Part shown: positions 1 to 11,547 of the stretch, piece by piece
Position numbering within the stretch: position 1 is the first letter of the stretch
Layout: every line of letters starts with the position of its first letter
Source of the DNA: Closterium sp. Naga37s-1
Lineage: Eukaryota; Streptophyta; Zygnematophyceae; Desmidiales; Closteriaceae
Assembly (NCBI GenBank): GCA_947471745.1
Contig: CANJKZ010000010.1
Coordinates: forward strand, 1,273,501 to 1,337,500
Reading direction: 5' to 3'
Length of the DNA stretch: 64,000 nucleotides
Program-made: the position numbers and the translations under genes
The notes under the pieces: model-generated
What the model saw: only the letters and a program-made list of their open reading frames with translations
The model's database searches: none
What the model was told of the DNA's origin: nothing

Positions 1-318
1 GGCAGGTGAGGAGTAGCGGGCAACGACAGCGGTGTACAGTGCCTGTGCAGTCTTGTGCTGGCCAAAGTGCTCGCGCTCATCTATCGGCAGGGAGTTGCGA
101 ATAGCAAAGCGAGCGTGGGCATCACGAGTCTGCCACTGTGAGCGGGCAGTGCTGTCAGCAGTAGCAGCAGGGGCAGTGGCATGGCCTAAGGCGTGATCGT
201 ACAGTGAGATGTCTTCCTTTGCAGTGAGTTGTAGGAATAGGTGCAGGTCATCGAGCCAGGTGTCAAACTTCACTGGGCGGGCCTCAGCATCGAAAGCTAG
301 CACAGGGGGGCTAGCCAT
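1..318 (-). CDS. Copia Gag N-terminus, fragment cut by window edge
   Basis: Reading leftwards from the ATG at 318 gives an open frame of 106 codons running off the window. It begins MASPPVLAFDAEARP and contains LDDLHLFLQ, SQWQTRDAHARFAIRN and ALYTAVVARYSSPA. These are the same blocks, in the same order, as the Gag starts at 28411 and 42739, so this is the N-terminal part of a Ty1/copia Gag of the same lineage. Upstream (319-1602) is the GC-rich leader typical of these elements. The rest of the element lies outside the window. Identity as copia Gag rests on internal comparison with the two longer copies. Confidence 0.85.
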   Translation of the reverse strand, partial: MASPPVLAFDAEARPVKFDTWLDDLHLFLQLTAKEDISLYDHALGHATAPAATADSTARSQWQTRDAHARFAIRNSLPIDEREHFGQHKTAQALYTAVVARYSSPA

Positions 319-768
319 AGTGATAGTAGGAGCAGTAGTGACAGTAGCAGTGACAGAATCAGGGGCGCGGCTCGGTAGGGCGGCGCGGCTCGGGCCGGGT
401 GACGCGGTTTGGTGGGGCGGCTCGGCTCGGCTAGGCAGCGGCTACTCGAGGTGGGGCACGTGAGGGCATGCAGGGCAGAGTGGGGCGGTCCGCACGGGGC
501 ACGAGGTGGCGAGCTAGCTAGGGCGGGGCCTGGTCGCACGAGGCCAGCAGGGGCGGGCTAGTGGGGCGGGGCCGGTACGCTAGGGGCACGCGAGGGCGTG
601 CAAAGCGGCTGCTCTGGGTCCAGGGGCGGCTGCACCAGGGGCGGCTGCTTCAGGGGCCAGGGGCGGCTGCTCTAGGGTCCAGGGGCGGCTGCACCAGGGG
701 CGGCTGCTTCAGGGGCTGTAGCAGCAGTAGCTTCAGTCAGGAGCAGCTGCAGTAAGCGCTGGAGTAGG

Positions 769-1062
769 AGCTGCAGCAGTAGCACTAGCTGTAGCAAGTG
801 TAGTAGTAGGAGCTGCAGCAGTAGCACTAGCTGTAGCTAGTGTAGTAGTAGGAGCTGCAGCAGTAGCACTAGCTGTAGCAAGTGTAGTAGTAGGAGCTAC
901 AGCAGTAGCACTAGCTGTAGCAAGTGTAGTAGTAGGAGCTGCAGCAGTAGCACTAGCTGTAGCAAGTGTAGTAGTAGGAGCTGCAGCAGTAGCACTAGCT
1001 GTAGCAAGTGTAGTAGTAGGAGCTGCAGCAGTAGCACTAGCTGTAGCTGGAGTAGTTTCAGA
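769..1062. repeat. 42-bp tandem array (7 copies) in copia leader
   Basis: Units start at 769, 811, 853, 895, 937, 979 and 1021. Each carries AGCTGCAGCAGTAGCACTAG followed by CTGTAGCAAG and a TAG-rich tail, with few differences. The period is a multiple of three, so an open frame of TTTLATASATAAAP repeats appears on the minus strand. I regard that as a by-product of the repeat. Confidence 0.9.
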
Positions 1063-1184
1063 CAATAGTAGCTGTAGCAAGTGCCGTAGTAGCAGTGGCA
1101 GCAGTAGCACTAGTTGTAGCAGCACTAGCTTCAGTAGCAGCAGCAGTGAGTAACAGTAACACGGGCCGCGTGCGGGCCAGTCGC

Positions 1185-1440
1185 GGGCTGTAAGGGCTGC
1201 GTGCGGGCCTGGCGCGGGCTTTACGCGCTGGGTGCGAGCCTGACGTGAGCTGTACGGGCTGCGCGACGGCCTGGCGCGGGCTGCACGGGCTGCGCGACGG
1301 CCTGGTGCGGGCTGTACGGGCTTCGCGACGGGTCTACACGGGCTGTACAGGCTTCGCGACGGGCCTACGCGGGCTGTACGGGCTTCGCGACGGGCCTACG
1401 TGGGCTGTACGGGCTTCGCGACGGGCCTACGCGTTCAGGG
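1185..1440. repeat. 31-bp GC-rich tandem array in copia leader
   Basis: GGGCTGTACGGGCTTCGCGA-type units recur every 31 bases (for example 1309, 1340, 1371, 1402), with more diverged units before 1309. The period is not a multiple of three, which argues against coding. A shorter repeat of GGGCGGCTGCACCAGG-type units lies at about 605-720. Confidence 0.85.
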
Positions 1441-1702
1441 GGGGGGTCGCACGTGACTAGGAGGAAAAAAAAATCGCGCCTAGGGAACCGTCTCGCCTAG
1501 AGCACGGTTTCAAATTTCGCATTTCTCCTAGGGGCGCGACTCGGGCAGTAGATCGAAATAGTAGTGGTGGGCCCTTTTTAAAAAATCGGTCCTAAGGAGC
1601 ATTGTTCCTGCACACAATCCTAGCTCGTACTTGGCTCCTCGTTACTAGTCCTACTGTGGCCTAGGCTACTAAGCCTAGGCCGTACTCCTACTACTTCTGA
1701 TA

Positions 1703-1714
1703 TGGTATCAGAGC
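1703..1714 (+). other. Copia primer-binding site
   Basis: TGGTATCAGAGC directly abuts the LTR end. This is the usual copia site complementary to initiator tRNA-Met. Confidence 0.85.
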
Positions 1715-3296
1715 GTGGCATGTCTGCCGCCTTCCTGTGTATGGGCCCACCACCCGCTTCCGCTGCCGTACTGTCCGCCGCGCGCCCCGTGGTGCGCGGC
1801 GGCGAAACCCTAATTTCTGCCCGCCGCGCGCTCGGGGCGCCTGGCGGTTTTCCCTTCCGTGGCGCCCGTCGTGGTGCCCTTGGGGGGGCCTCCGCGGTCC
1901 CCTCCCGTCGAAGCGCCCGTCGAGGCGCTCTCGGGGACCCGCGCGGCCTCCCCTCCCGTCGCCCGTCGAGGCGACCTCGGGGACCCGCGCGGCCTCCCCT
2001 CCCGTCGCCCGTCGAGGCGACCTTGGGGGCCCGCGCGGCCTCCCCACCAGTCGCCCGTCGTGGCGACCACGGGGGCCGCGCGCGGTCCCCTCCCGTCGCC
2101 CGTCGAGGCGACTTCGGGGGCCGTGCGCGGCCCTCCCCGTCGCCCGTCGAGGCGACTTCGGGGGGCCCGCGCGGCGCCCTCCCCGTCGCCCGTCGAGGCG
2201 ACTTCGGGGGGCCCGCGCGGCACCCTCCCCGTCGCCCGTCGAGGCGGCTCTGGGGGCTCGTCGCGGCGCCCTCCCTGGTGCCCGTCGCGGCGCCCCGGGG
2301 GGGGGGCCGCGCGGCTCCCTTCTCGTCGCCCCTCGGGGCGCCCTGGGGGCCGTGCGTTTCCCCCCCCCCCCCTTCTGCCTTTCAACTGCGGCGGCCGCCC
2401 CTGGAGCCGCCCGCCACTGCAGCAGCAGCCCCTGGAGCCGCCCGCCACTGCAGCAGCCGCCCCTGGAGCAGCCCGCACCTGCAGCAGCCGCCCCTGGAGC
2501 AGCCCGCACCTGCAGCAGCCGCCCCAGGACCCGCGCGAGCCGCCTCTGCAGAAGCCCGCCCCGTCCCCCCCCGTGCTGCCCATTGCTCCCATTCCACCGT
2601 GCGTTCCGCGGTGGCTGGGGTGTGGGGTGGCGAGCATGGGGGTGAGAGGTGTGGGTTCTCCCCTCCTCCTTTTTCGTCTCCCACTGCTGCAGCTGCCGCT
2701 GAGGGGGGTGGAGGTGTGGGAGTCGTGGGGAGTGGCACTAGGGGGGTGATGTGGGAGTGGAGCTAGGGGTGAAGCAGGGGGTGTGTGAGAGGGGTGTGGG
2801 ACTGTTGGGGGAGGTTGAGTGGAGGCTGCTGTCTTGTCGTCCGCAGCACCTGTAGTCCGGGGCGCACTGTCCTGGTAGCTCAGAGAGCCTGCTGCACTTG
2901 TTGCCCGTGGGTCCGTTGCTCCTGCCGCTCGTCGCAGCCGCAGAGCCTGTTACTCCTGTATTCCGGGACGCACTGTCTCGGTAGCCACTGAGAGCCTGCT
3001 GCACCAGTCGCCCGTGGGTCCGTTGCTTCTGCCGCTCGTCGTAGCTGCAGAGCCAGTTACTTCAGTATTCCGGGGCGCTCTGTCTCGGTAGCCACTGTGT
3101 CAGCCGCCACTGTGTCAGCCGCTTCTGTTGCCCGTGTGTCTGCAGCTTCAGTCGTCGCCTCCCATCTTCTCTCCTTTCATAGTCCCTCCTCCTCCTCACT
3201 TGCCCTCTGTGATAGCCTCTAGCTTTGCTGATAATTATGAACTATTGCTATGACTGCTCATTGTGCTGATTACACCCCACTTTGGCTATGGGGGTG

Positions 3297-3512
3297 TGTC
3301 ATAATATGTTGTTTGTGTAGCCTGCAGTGGGGTACTCTATAGTGAGTACAGCCCCTTAGGGTTTGCTATTTGTATCCTGCTGCTTGCTAGTTCAATCATT
3401 CCTTCTCAATTCTGTTCCTGCACACAATCCTAGCTCGTACTTGGCTCCTCGTTACTAGTCCTACTGTGGCCTAGGCTACTAAGCCTAGGCCGTACTCCTA
3501 CTACTTCTGATA
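3297..3512 (+). repeat. 3' LTR of the coding-less element (216 bp)
   Basis: It starts TGTCATAATATG and ends CTACTTCTGATA. It shares the block CAGTGGGGTA...GGGTACAG...TAGGGTTT with the other short copia LTRs in this window. It abuts the satellite array in mid-unit, consistent with insertion into the satellite. Confidence 0.85.
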
Positions 3513-5095
3513 GTTTGTGCGTTTGCTGGCCTGAAACTGCGCAAGGATAGGCCTGTGCGCAACATGTCACTGCGCCAACGTCAGGATGCCTTTTTTACCA
3601 CTATTTCTTCACACAGTTCCCTACTACATCCTATTCCCTAGCCATAGGAACTTATTTGACCTCGTTAGCACAACTACGCAGCACGTGACGCATGTTTGTG
3701 CGTTTGCTGGCCTGAAACTGTGCAAGGATAGGCCTGTGCGCAACATGTCACTGCGCCAACGTCTGGATGCCTTTTTTACCACTATTTCTTCACACAGCTC
3801 CCTACTACATCCTATTCCCTAGCCATAGGAACTTATTTGACCTCGTTAGCACAACTACGCAGCACGTGACGCATGTTTGTGCGTTTGCTGGCCTGAAACT
3901 GCGCAAGGATAGGCCTGTGCGCAACATGTCACTGCGCCAACGTCTGGATGCCTTTTTTACCACTATTTCTTCACGCAGTTCCCTATTACATCCTACTCCC
4001 TAGCCATAGGATTTTTATTTGACCTCGTTAGCACAACTACGCAGCACGTGACGCATGTTTGTGCGTTTGCTGGCCTGAAACTGCGCAAGGATAGGTCTGT
4101 GCGCAACATGTCACTGCGCCAACGTCAGGATGCCTTTTTTACCACTATTTCTTCACACAGTTCCCTACTACATCCTATTCCCTAGCCATAGGAACTTATT
4201 TGACCTCGTTAGCACAACTACGCAGCACGTGACGCATGTTTGTGCGTTTGCTGGCCTGAAACTGCGCAACGATAGGCCTGTGCGCAACATGTCACTGCGC
4301 CAACGTCAAGATGCCTTTTTTACCACTATTTCTTCACACAGTTCCCTACTACATCCTATTCCCTAGCCATAGGAACTTATTTGACCTCGTTAGCACAACT
4401 ACGCAGCACGTGACGCATGTTTGTGCGTTTGCTGGCCTGAAACTGCGCAACGATAGGCCTGTGCGCAACATGTCACTGCGCCAACGTCAAGATGCCTTTT
4501 TTACCACTATTTCTTCACAAATTTCTCTACTAAATCCTTTTACCTAGCCATGGGAACTTACTTGACTTCGTTAGCACAACTACGCAGCACGTGACGCATG
4601 TTTGTGCGTTTGCTGGCCTGAAACTGTGCAAGGATAGGCCTGTGCGCAACATGTCACTGCGCCAACGTCTGGATGCCTTTTTTACCACTATTTCTTCACA
4701 CAGCTTTCTACTACATCCTATTCCCTAGCCATAGGAACTTATTTGACCTCGTTAGCACAACTACGCAGCACGTGACGCATGTTTGTGCGTTTGCTGGCCT
4801 GAAACTGCGCAACGATAGGCCTGTGCGCAACATGTCACTGCGCCAACGTCAAGATGCCTTTTTTACCACTATTTCTTCACAAAGTTCTCTCCTACATCCT
4901 TTTACCTAGCCATGAGAACTTACTTGACCTCGTTAGCACAACTACGCAGCACGTGACGCATGTTTGTGCGTTTGCTGGCCTGAAACTGTGCAAGGATAGG
5001 CCTGTGCGCAACATGTCACTGCGCCAACGTCTGGATGCCTTTTTTACCACTATTTCTTCACACTGTTCCCGACTACATCCTAGTCCCTAGCCAGG
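3513..5095. repeat. 181-bp satellite array, about 8.7 copies
   Basis: Units begin with GTTTGTGCGTTTGCTGGCCT at 3513 and every 181 bases after (3694, 3875 and so on). They contain CACGTGACGCATG and GCCTTTTTTACCACT. Copies differ by only a few substitutions and a rare 1-base change. The short open frames repeated every 181 bases are by-products. Monomer length and arrangement are like many plant centromeric or subtelomeric satellites, but location on the chromosome cannot be judged. Confidence 0.95.
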
Positions 5096-5099
5096 GTTC

Positions 5100-5430
5100 A
5101 CAGTGTCTTGAGACTCCCCTATCATTTTCAGGGCTTCATAACAACGTTTGGCCTGTGGCGGACACTACAATCCAAACGCCGGAAACTCCGCACTAGCTTC
5201 TGGCTTCCCTTGCAAACGAATGCATGCAAAGCCTATCTAGCCTTATTGGATTGAACTACAACTGATAGGGGGGTCTAGACGTGGTGTCTTGAGACCCCCT
5301 TATCATTTTCAGATCGTTATGACAACGTTTGGCCTGTGGCGTGCACTAAAAACCAAACGCCTGAAACTCTGCACTAGTTTCTGGCTACCCTTGCTGACAA
5401 ATGCATGCGAAAACTGTCTAGCTTTATGAT
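5100..5430. repeat. Two diverged 183-bp satellite-like units
   Basis: GTGTCTTGAGAC...TATCATTTTCAG starts at about 5102 and again at about 5285. Both units share AACGTTTGGCCTGTGGCG, CCAAACGCC and AATGCATGC. They border the 181-bp array and look like an older or variant family; their similarity to the 181-bp unit is limited to short words. Confidence 0.75.
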
Positions 5431-5435
5431 GCAAT

Positions 5436-5700
5436 ATGTGGCACGTAACTGCTGTACATATTCATGTTGATTTGGCCATGCCACCCGCGACGGGCGAGGC
5501 ATTTAACAGCACCCCACACCGTATCCGAGCGGTTCCGTCATTCCGTAAGAAGGGTTGGTTCGGTGATGGTTGCATTCCAAGGTACAGGAACAGAGTGGTA
5601 CGGCAAATTTCTGCAACAATTCCATGTCGGCCATGGTACAAATCGCCGCGAATTCGCATTTGTGAGGTATTATATCGACCATGACGAGTAAGATGAGTTC
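5436..5700 (+). pseudogene. DNA-transposon transposase C-terminal remnant
   Basis: Two overlapping frames together match the protein on the minus strand at 40429-41053. One frame has PHRIRAVPSF where the other copy has PHRIRALPSF. The next frame has EWYGKFL and REFAFVRYY where the other has EWYAKLL and KDYAFIKYY. The shift between frames shows decay. The longer copy resembles the Plavaka/CACTA-like superfamily, so that is the likely origin; the family assignment is an inference. Confidence 0.6.
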
Positions 5701-5721
5701 AAGGGTTGTCAACAATTCAGT

Positions 5722-6072
5722 TTAGAGGGGGTATCTCAAAGGTACAGTGCAGTAGAGACAGATTCCGTTCTTAGAGCTATACATTTTGTGCAGCATGACT
5801 CGGCAGGCCAGACGTGGTTCATTAACCATTTTCTGTTTTGATGGCAGTGTTGTACAAACATGTATATATTGAGCACTGATTAGTGTCCATTTGCATTTGA
5901 ATTCTAGGCTCCTGATTAGTGTATCTACTTGGTGGGAGAAGGGAGAGTCGTGCGCATGATATTGTGTTCTTATAATAGTGTGGATGTCGCCACGTTTGTT
6001 GGATTTCATCGTCCCAGACCACGTGGCGGCTATACCGTGGTCATCTCCTTGTAAAATGATCGCAGTGCGGTT
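5722..6072. other. Intergenic, no gene seen
   Basis: There is no convincing frame on either strand. It probably holds the 5' flank of the gene that follows. Confidence 0.5.
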
Positions 6073-8869
6073 GTGCGATTCGTCGCGAGCCCACGGCGTC
6101 GCCTGGCAACAGCAAAGGTGTCGCCAGGTACAGAGCTCGACCAGATGAGTCGCGACTCTCAACCACTTTCGTACGCCAATCAGGAGCTCCCCGTCAACAT
6201 TTTCCAGATGTTAACGACTATAGAAATCGGTTGTGCGACACTTCAACTCACAGCCTTGTCCTTGTTTCTGCCGAGTATGGTGACCCCACGCCCTCATCCC
6301 CTTCCTGGAAGTGAGCCTCCTACGGGCCGCCCTCAGAGACCAGTTGTGGTGCCTGCTAGGTACAACACTGGTACACTTGGTGTTACATTACCTGGGCGAA
6401 AGGCTAGTGTTACAGCTGCGAATGAGGTTTCAGTCGGTAACCAACCTGACAACTCGACACTAAACCTGCATGGAATGTCGCCTGAGCAGCTTCAGTTTTT
6501 GATGTCTCAAGTCAGTGCGGAGTTCACCCGCAAGAGCTCCTCCAGTTCTGAGTCTGGCAACCTGCTCACGCCAGATCTCGTCGATCAGCAGCTCTCGTCT
6601 GACGAGGCCGATGCGGACGAGCCTGGCGCAGTTCGCAACCTTCCATTAGCGCCTGAGGCAGGTCCACAGACAGACATTGGATCTGCCGATGGTCAGCTGC
6701 CGGTCACACTCGCGCCAGCGTTAGAAGCAGCGGACGATGTGGACGAAAATGAACCTAGCGCTAGTGAAGACGACGACGACAGCGGTAACGACGACCGCCC
6801 CTCTCCTCGGCGCAGGAAAGGTTCTGTTGCCGCTATGCATGCCGGTGCTTCTAACCCCACCTCGAAGCGGAAGGGTAAACGCCAGAAAAAACCGGAAGGT
6901 GAGGATACGTGTACCCGTTGCTGATTACTTGCTAAGGTATCGATTCCTTGCTGACTCTGTGTTGTTGCAGTTTTATTTAAGCGTGTGACTAATCTTTACC
7001 CGTTGCTGTGTTCGTGGTGGATGTTCCCCGTGTGATCATGATGTGATCCTGGATGTGAAATGGATGGTGTTTTGCAGAAGTTGTTCAGGAAGTTGACAGA
7101 GCGCAGGCTGCAGCTTCTGATCACCAGCGCACGGTCGAGTTGCAGCAGGAGACACTGGCGGACGTTCGGCGGCAACTGGAGGAGAGCCAGCGGGCGAATC
7201 AACTGCTCCGGGCGAGCAGCTCTGCCCCAACTTCCGCGCTGCCCCCAGCGAGCCGTAGCCCCAACGCTGAGGTCAACGTTGCAAGTACTTCACGGGGCCA
7301 CAACGTGGCCCGTTCAACTATGGCGCCTGCGGTCGCACATGTGGCGGTCGGACGATCGCTGGCAACATCCACGATTCCTGCGCCGCTCGCGCCAAACGCC
7401 TCTCGCTCACTTGTCGCCCCCCTCGCTCATCCGGGACCCCCAGCACCTCGACCGGCTGCTCTTGAAACTTCGCCCAAGCTTCCGGAATCGCTTACCGAGC
7501 TCACCTTTTTCACGGTAAACCGTGCGCATTGATTCTGAATACCCGCCACCTAGCTTACGTTTATACCTTCAATGTTCCGCTCGCAACCTCCCCACCCACC
7601 CCCGTACCTTCTGTACCTTGATCCTATGCTCGCAACCTCGTATTCCCACCCACCCACCCTCGCAACCTTCTGTACCTTGATCCTGTACTTCGCAAGCCTG
7701 CATTCCCACTCTGATCTTATGCAACCCGCGCTTTCTACATTGGCTTCAACCCGCGCTCCCTTGCACTTTGCATATCCATCTTGTAATGCATGGCAGGCAA
7801 AGTGCAACCAAGCGGTTTTGTACTTCATTGCTGAAGCTCCCCCGAGGGAGATTAACTTCTGGCCTGAGCCGCAGGGATTGAGGCAGCAACTCATCCGTAC
7901 GTATCGGATGGTGAACGTTTCCGAGGAAACGTTCAACCTTGTCATGAATTCTCACCCAGAACGGGAGAGGATTCTTAAAGACAAGGTCGGCGAGTCAAGA
8001 CGTGGGCACATGGGCCAGGCGGGTTCGTCACGGAATCGAAGATTCCCATGCTGGCTGCTGAGAACATGGCGCCGGTGCAGCGCCGCAACGTCCAGCAGTG
8101 GCACCTTTTCTATTTTGATGGTAAGTACGCGCCTCGTTTTTAACGTTGCATGCCCCGAGCACTTCCAGCCCTTGTTTCCTGAGTTCCACATGTATTGTGC
8201 TTACATCAAGCGGATTTCTGTGCTTGCAGCCGTTTATGGCAGCAAGTGGCACTGCGATCCTGACACGGGGCGCCCGTTTGCCAACAAGGCGTTTGATATG
8301 GCGCTCTGCAAGGGACTTGGCGGTCGCAGGTGTAAGACGATGTTTGCCAAGATCCCAGTGGTGACAACGATTTGCCATGTGGTGAGTTTGTTTCCCATGC
8401 ATTGTTTGTTTCCCTTGCCAATGATCCAGTTCTTGCTCTAGCACACCCTCTCTCTCCCTGCTCCCCATTCTGCAATGCACCTCTCCCTCACTGTCCTGAT
8501 TTTTTCCAACACACCCCCCTATCCCTGCTCCCCATTTTCCCATATATTTTCAAATGTACCCTGCAGGTTGAATGGCCCATGGCAAATGCTGGGAGCCGTG
8601 ACACGCCTGCCCTAGATGGCAGTGACTCCAACAACAGGAGGGAAGTGCAGCTGAAAGTGGGGGTGATCATTGATTGGATTAAGGATAGGTTATCCCGGGG
8701 AGATAATATCTATCGCGACACTGCCCCTGCAGGCTTTCAGATGGGAGCAATGTTAGGGTTGGTTCGCCCAACCACGGAACCTAAGGCGAAAGCATCTACG
8801 ACGGCGGAATGCTGGCGAAATGGAAGCGCGTGTGTGAAACGGTGGAAATCGGCCTACGGTGGGGAATAG
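6073..8869 (+). CDS. Five-exon protein of unknown function, one apparent frameshift
   Basis: Exons proposed from GT-AG borders and frame: 6073 (or the ATG at 6145)-6898, 7078-7514, 7797-8120, 8230-8381 and 8567-8869. Exon 1 has an acidic stretch (EDDDDSGNDD) then a basic one (KRKGKRQKK). The join into exon 2 gives a clear coiled-coil segment, ADVRRQLEESQRANQLL. Exons 3-5 carry conserved-looking text: NFWPEPQGLRQQL, MLAAENMAPVQRR, FDAVYGSKWHCDPDTGRPF, and KVGVIIDWIKDRL. The frame changes once inside exon 3 near 7970-8000, either a real frameshift or a missed tiny intron. I recognise no family. The acidic/basic N-terminus suggests a nuclear protein, and the transposon remnant just upstream leaves a mobile origin open. 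Confidence 0.5.
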
Positions 8870-10030
8870 AGGCTGCGGCGTGAGAAGCGGGAGAGAAATC
8901 GAGAAGAAATGTGCTAGAAGGAGGGAGAGAGAAGGAGAAGCATCGAGAATGAGATTGACGAGGGGAAAAATGTACTTCGAGACCAAGGCGCGTTCGAGAA
9001 AGTTCGGGATTCGGTCTTGAGGAGTGTTCACCGAATTCGGTTCGGTTGCGTGTGCGACTAGGGGTGAAACGAGGCGCACGCGGTTACTTGGGAAACAAGT
9101 GAAGTTACGAATCGCATTTTGTGTCTTGCTTGACTATAAACCTGTTTGTACTCATTTTGGAAATACAACATTGATACCAATCAGATTCTGAAAATTGCTG
9201 AAGTGTGTATTGACAACTTCAAGCAGAGCTGCGCATATCATTGGATTCGGGAGATCGTGGAGAACACGATAGGCGATAGCAAGTAGACTATTGCCGACTA
9301 AGGTGCTTACGATCCTGAGAAGCAAACCCGTTAGTGCGTATTGTGATCGCAGGGTTTGAGGACGAGTTTGCTGGGTTGCTGCCATAAACCCTGGTTTTCT
9401 AATTGTAGTTTTGCTGCTCTAATGTATGCTCATTTTCTACAATAATTTGATAATCACATTATTTCTATTACTATTATTAGGGTGCTACCATTAGCTAATG
9501 ATTGGGTGTTTTCAGGAAGTTCAGGCCTAGTTATGTTGGCATTTGAGTGAATGTAAACAAGGACAATTTGGCTATTTTTATCAGAACTAGAAACAACTGT
9601 GAATGGCACTCTGGTTCACTGCCATTTCAACCCCAGTAAGTGGAGAACTCTGACCCTGGCGCCATGCTGATTTACGGCCAATAAGGGCCATCCCGGGTAA
9701 TTAACGGTCCGGCAATTATCGACCCCAATACGGCTAAAGTCTGCCTTATTTACAGCCGGGCAATTATTGGGCGTAGATACATTGTTTACAACCTAAGTTT
9801 GGATGTTAACGCGAAATAGACCTGACATTTTTTAGATGCAGCTGTGACGACGCGATACGAGCCTAAGATAGTATGCATGCGGTTGGATCTAAACGTTGCC
9901 CGATGGTCAACCTATGAACTCCTAACACCTATCATGGGAGTAAGGGAAGGCAAACTAGTACGAGCACGTAGTATGAATATGTGAACTGGATGTCCTGAGC
10001 TACGAGAAGACAAGACAGTAAGGGCCCTCA
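8870..10030. other. Intergenic region, no firm gene
   Basis: 8870-9100 is purine-rich and probably 3' flank. 9152-9385 has a 77-codon open frame on the minus strand with no recognisable feature. 9660-9780 holds short repeats such as CAATTAT and GGGCCATCCCGGG. Nothing here supports a gene call. Confidence 0.5.
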
Positions 10031-10034
10031 GGAT

Positions 10035-10260
10035 ATTCCATCACCAAATTGAAATGTCCCGAAACTGTCCTGAAAGATTCTTTCCGAATACTTTCGGGAC
10101 AGTTTGAGAAGTGTCTCGAAAGACACTTTCGAGACTAAGTGAAATGTCCCGAAAGGGTCACGCCCAACTGTCTCGAAAGTGTCTTTCGAGACACTTTTGG
10201 GACACATTCGAGACCTCTCTTCCTGTAGCATTGAGGACTCTCCCACGGACAGATTCGGGA
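10035..10260. repeat. Palindrome-rich TGTCCCGAAA repeat, copy 1
   Basis: The segment is built of inverted words around TGTCTCGAAAGTGTCTTTCG, with two near-perfect palindromes TCTCGAAAGACACTTTCGAGA-type at about 10112-10134 and 10171-10192. Its reverse complement ends with CAATTTGGTGATG...TCCTGA, also found at 11905-12070. It is a non-coding, possibly fold-back mobile repeat. Confidence 0.65.
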
Positions 10261-10299
10261 CGTCTCTGGGTTTGCTTGCATTGCAACTGCCTCTCTTGC

Positions 10300-11540
10300 G
10301 CTTGGCCTTAAAGCCCCATTGTATTTAAAACAGGACATTAATACAATGTTTATACAAGAAAACACTAGAAACGCTAATGCATAATTCTTGCACCATGATG
10401 TATACAAATTGCCACAACTTCCAAAACCATAAGGCTCAAATTTATTATCTGGCATAACACAAAAACACCGCAACATCTAAGTAGTGGCTTCAGTTGAGTC
10501 ATAATAAACGTTGTGCAGACATGAAGTAATCAATATTACCCTTGAACCGACGAAGTTGTTAGAAGACAATTACAAAAATGAATTGATCCAATTATAATAT
10601 ATTGAACCGCAACATAGGCATATAGTATGCTAGAAAACATCATTTGTCAGTCATTGAGGTTAGAAAACAAAGCTCCAGAACAGAATGAAAAAAACTTACC
10701 GTCGACGAAAACATTGACATCTCCTTTTAGCAAATTCTGTTCAGACAGATCTTACAATCAAACAACAACGTTGACACACCAAACATTTTTGTTTACAATA
10801 AAATAACAATGTTCAAGAAAATGAAATTGCAAGAAAACGTACAAGTGAAGTAGATGATTCATCGTGTTGAATCGTACGAAACGCCATGATTCCTTTCCAA
10901 CGTCATTGAGAAGATGTGACTTGCTATCCTGATTCAATGCCACGGGAAAAAGGATGAACGGATGGGAAAGCCAGTTTGAAATGTGACGCGGTAACATAGT
11001 AGGGGACGTAAGCAGTGACGCGAGATGAGAGAGACTTCAAGGAACTAAACAAATAATCGTCAAAAGCATGGTTCTAGTTACGAAAGACGAGTTAGAACAA
11101 GAGTGTAATTAATGACAAACGAAGACTGCCGGGTAATATAGTGATTTAAGGGCGTAAATGTTAGTTGAAGTGTTGAACAGAATTAACAAGTCGAGCCTAG
11201 TTACTGGGAGACACAAGAGCAGAGCAGCAAATAACAAAGTGAAGAACAAAAGGTGACGAGAGAACAACGCCTTCTTCTAGCAACAAGTTTGGATCGTTTT
11301 ACAATATGGATGGGTTATAGTAGTTTCGTATCGGTGATCGAGATGGGGTTCACACCATGAAGTGGACCTCACAGGTGGTTGAATATTTTAGTTCTGTGGT
11401 GGACCTTTGGCAGTGACGCGAATTCTTTTAGTGCACGTGGACGATTTCGGCACTGCTGGCAGGTGCCACGTATTTCCTTTCGCGACACGTGGCGCGAAAT
11501 TTTGATTTAGTAGATTTATATTTAAACTGGAGGTATAAAA
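10300..11540. other. AT-rich region without a firm gene
   Basis: There is no long frame. On the minus strand near 10700 the sequence TCGTCGACGGTAAGT looks like a good exon end with a consensus donor, preceded by an open stretch NLLKGDVNVFVD. I could not find matching exons, so a gene fragment here remains a guess. A near-palindrome TTTCGCG-ACACGTG-GCGCGAAA lies at about 11480-11503. Confidence 0.4.
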
Positions 11541-11547
11541 TTCACAT

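Larger units (their letters stand above)
1..1602 (-). mobile_element. Ty1/copia element, minus strand, 5' end truncated
   Basis: It holds the Gag start (1-318) and a repetitive leader (319-1602). Near 1570-1600 the minus strand reads GGGCCCACCAC after an A/T-rich run, the block that follows the primer-binding site in the other copia copies. No 5' LTR or primer-binding site is present. The leader stops where the LTR remnant of the next element begins (about 1603), so the 5' end was lost by deletion or recombination at that junction. Confidence 0.75.
1603..3512 (+). mobile_element. Coding-less copia-type LTR element (LARD/TRIM-like)
   Basis: A 100-bp 5' LTR remnant (1603-1702) is followed by a consensus copia primer-binding site TGGTATCAGAGC (1703-1714). 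The interior is about 1.6 kb and has no gag or pol. The 3' LTR (3297-3512) begins TGTCATAAT and ends with the same 100 bases as the remnant. Just before it, GGCTATGGGGGTG matches the polypurine region of the longer copia elements. The interior is a GC-rich leader of about 50-60-bp repeats (roughly 1860-2380), then a CCGCCCCTGGAGC-type repeat (2390-2530) and a unique 3' part. It would depend on an autonomous relative. Confidence 0.8.

Noticed and set aside
733-1125. 130-residue Ala/Thr-rich protein on the minus strand
   Set aside because: A frame through the 42-bp tandem array in a transposon leader.
1691-2766. Open frames of 250-350 codons on both strands rich in Arg, Pro, Gly and Ala
   Set aside because: Products of GC-rich leader repeats with few stop codons in any frame; no domain.
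3586-5090. Series of 78-residue open frames every 181 bases
   Set aside because: They are the satellite read in one frame, each overlapping the next unit, with no start context or domain.
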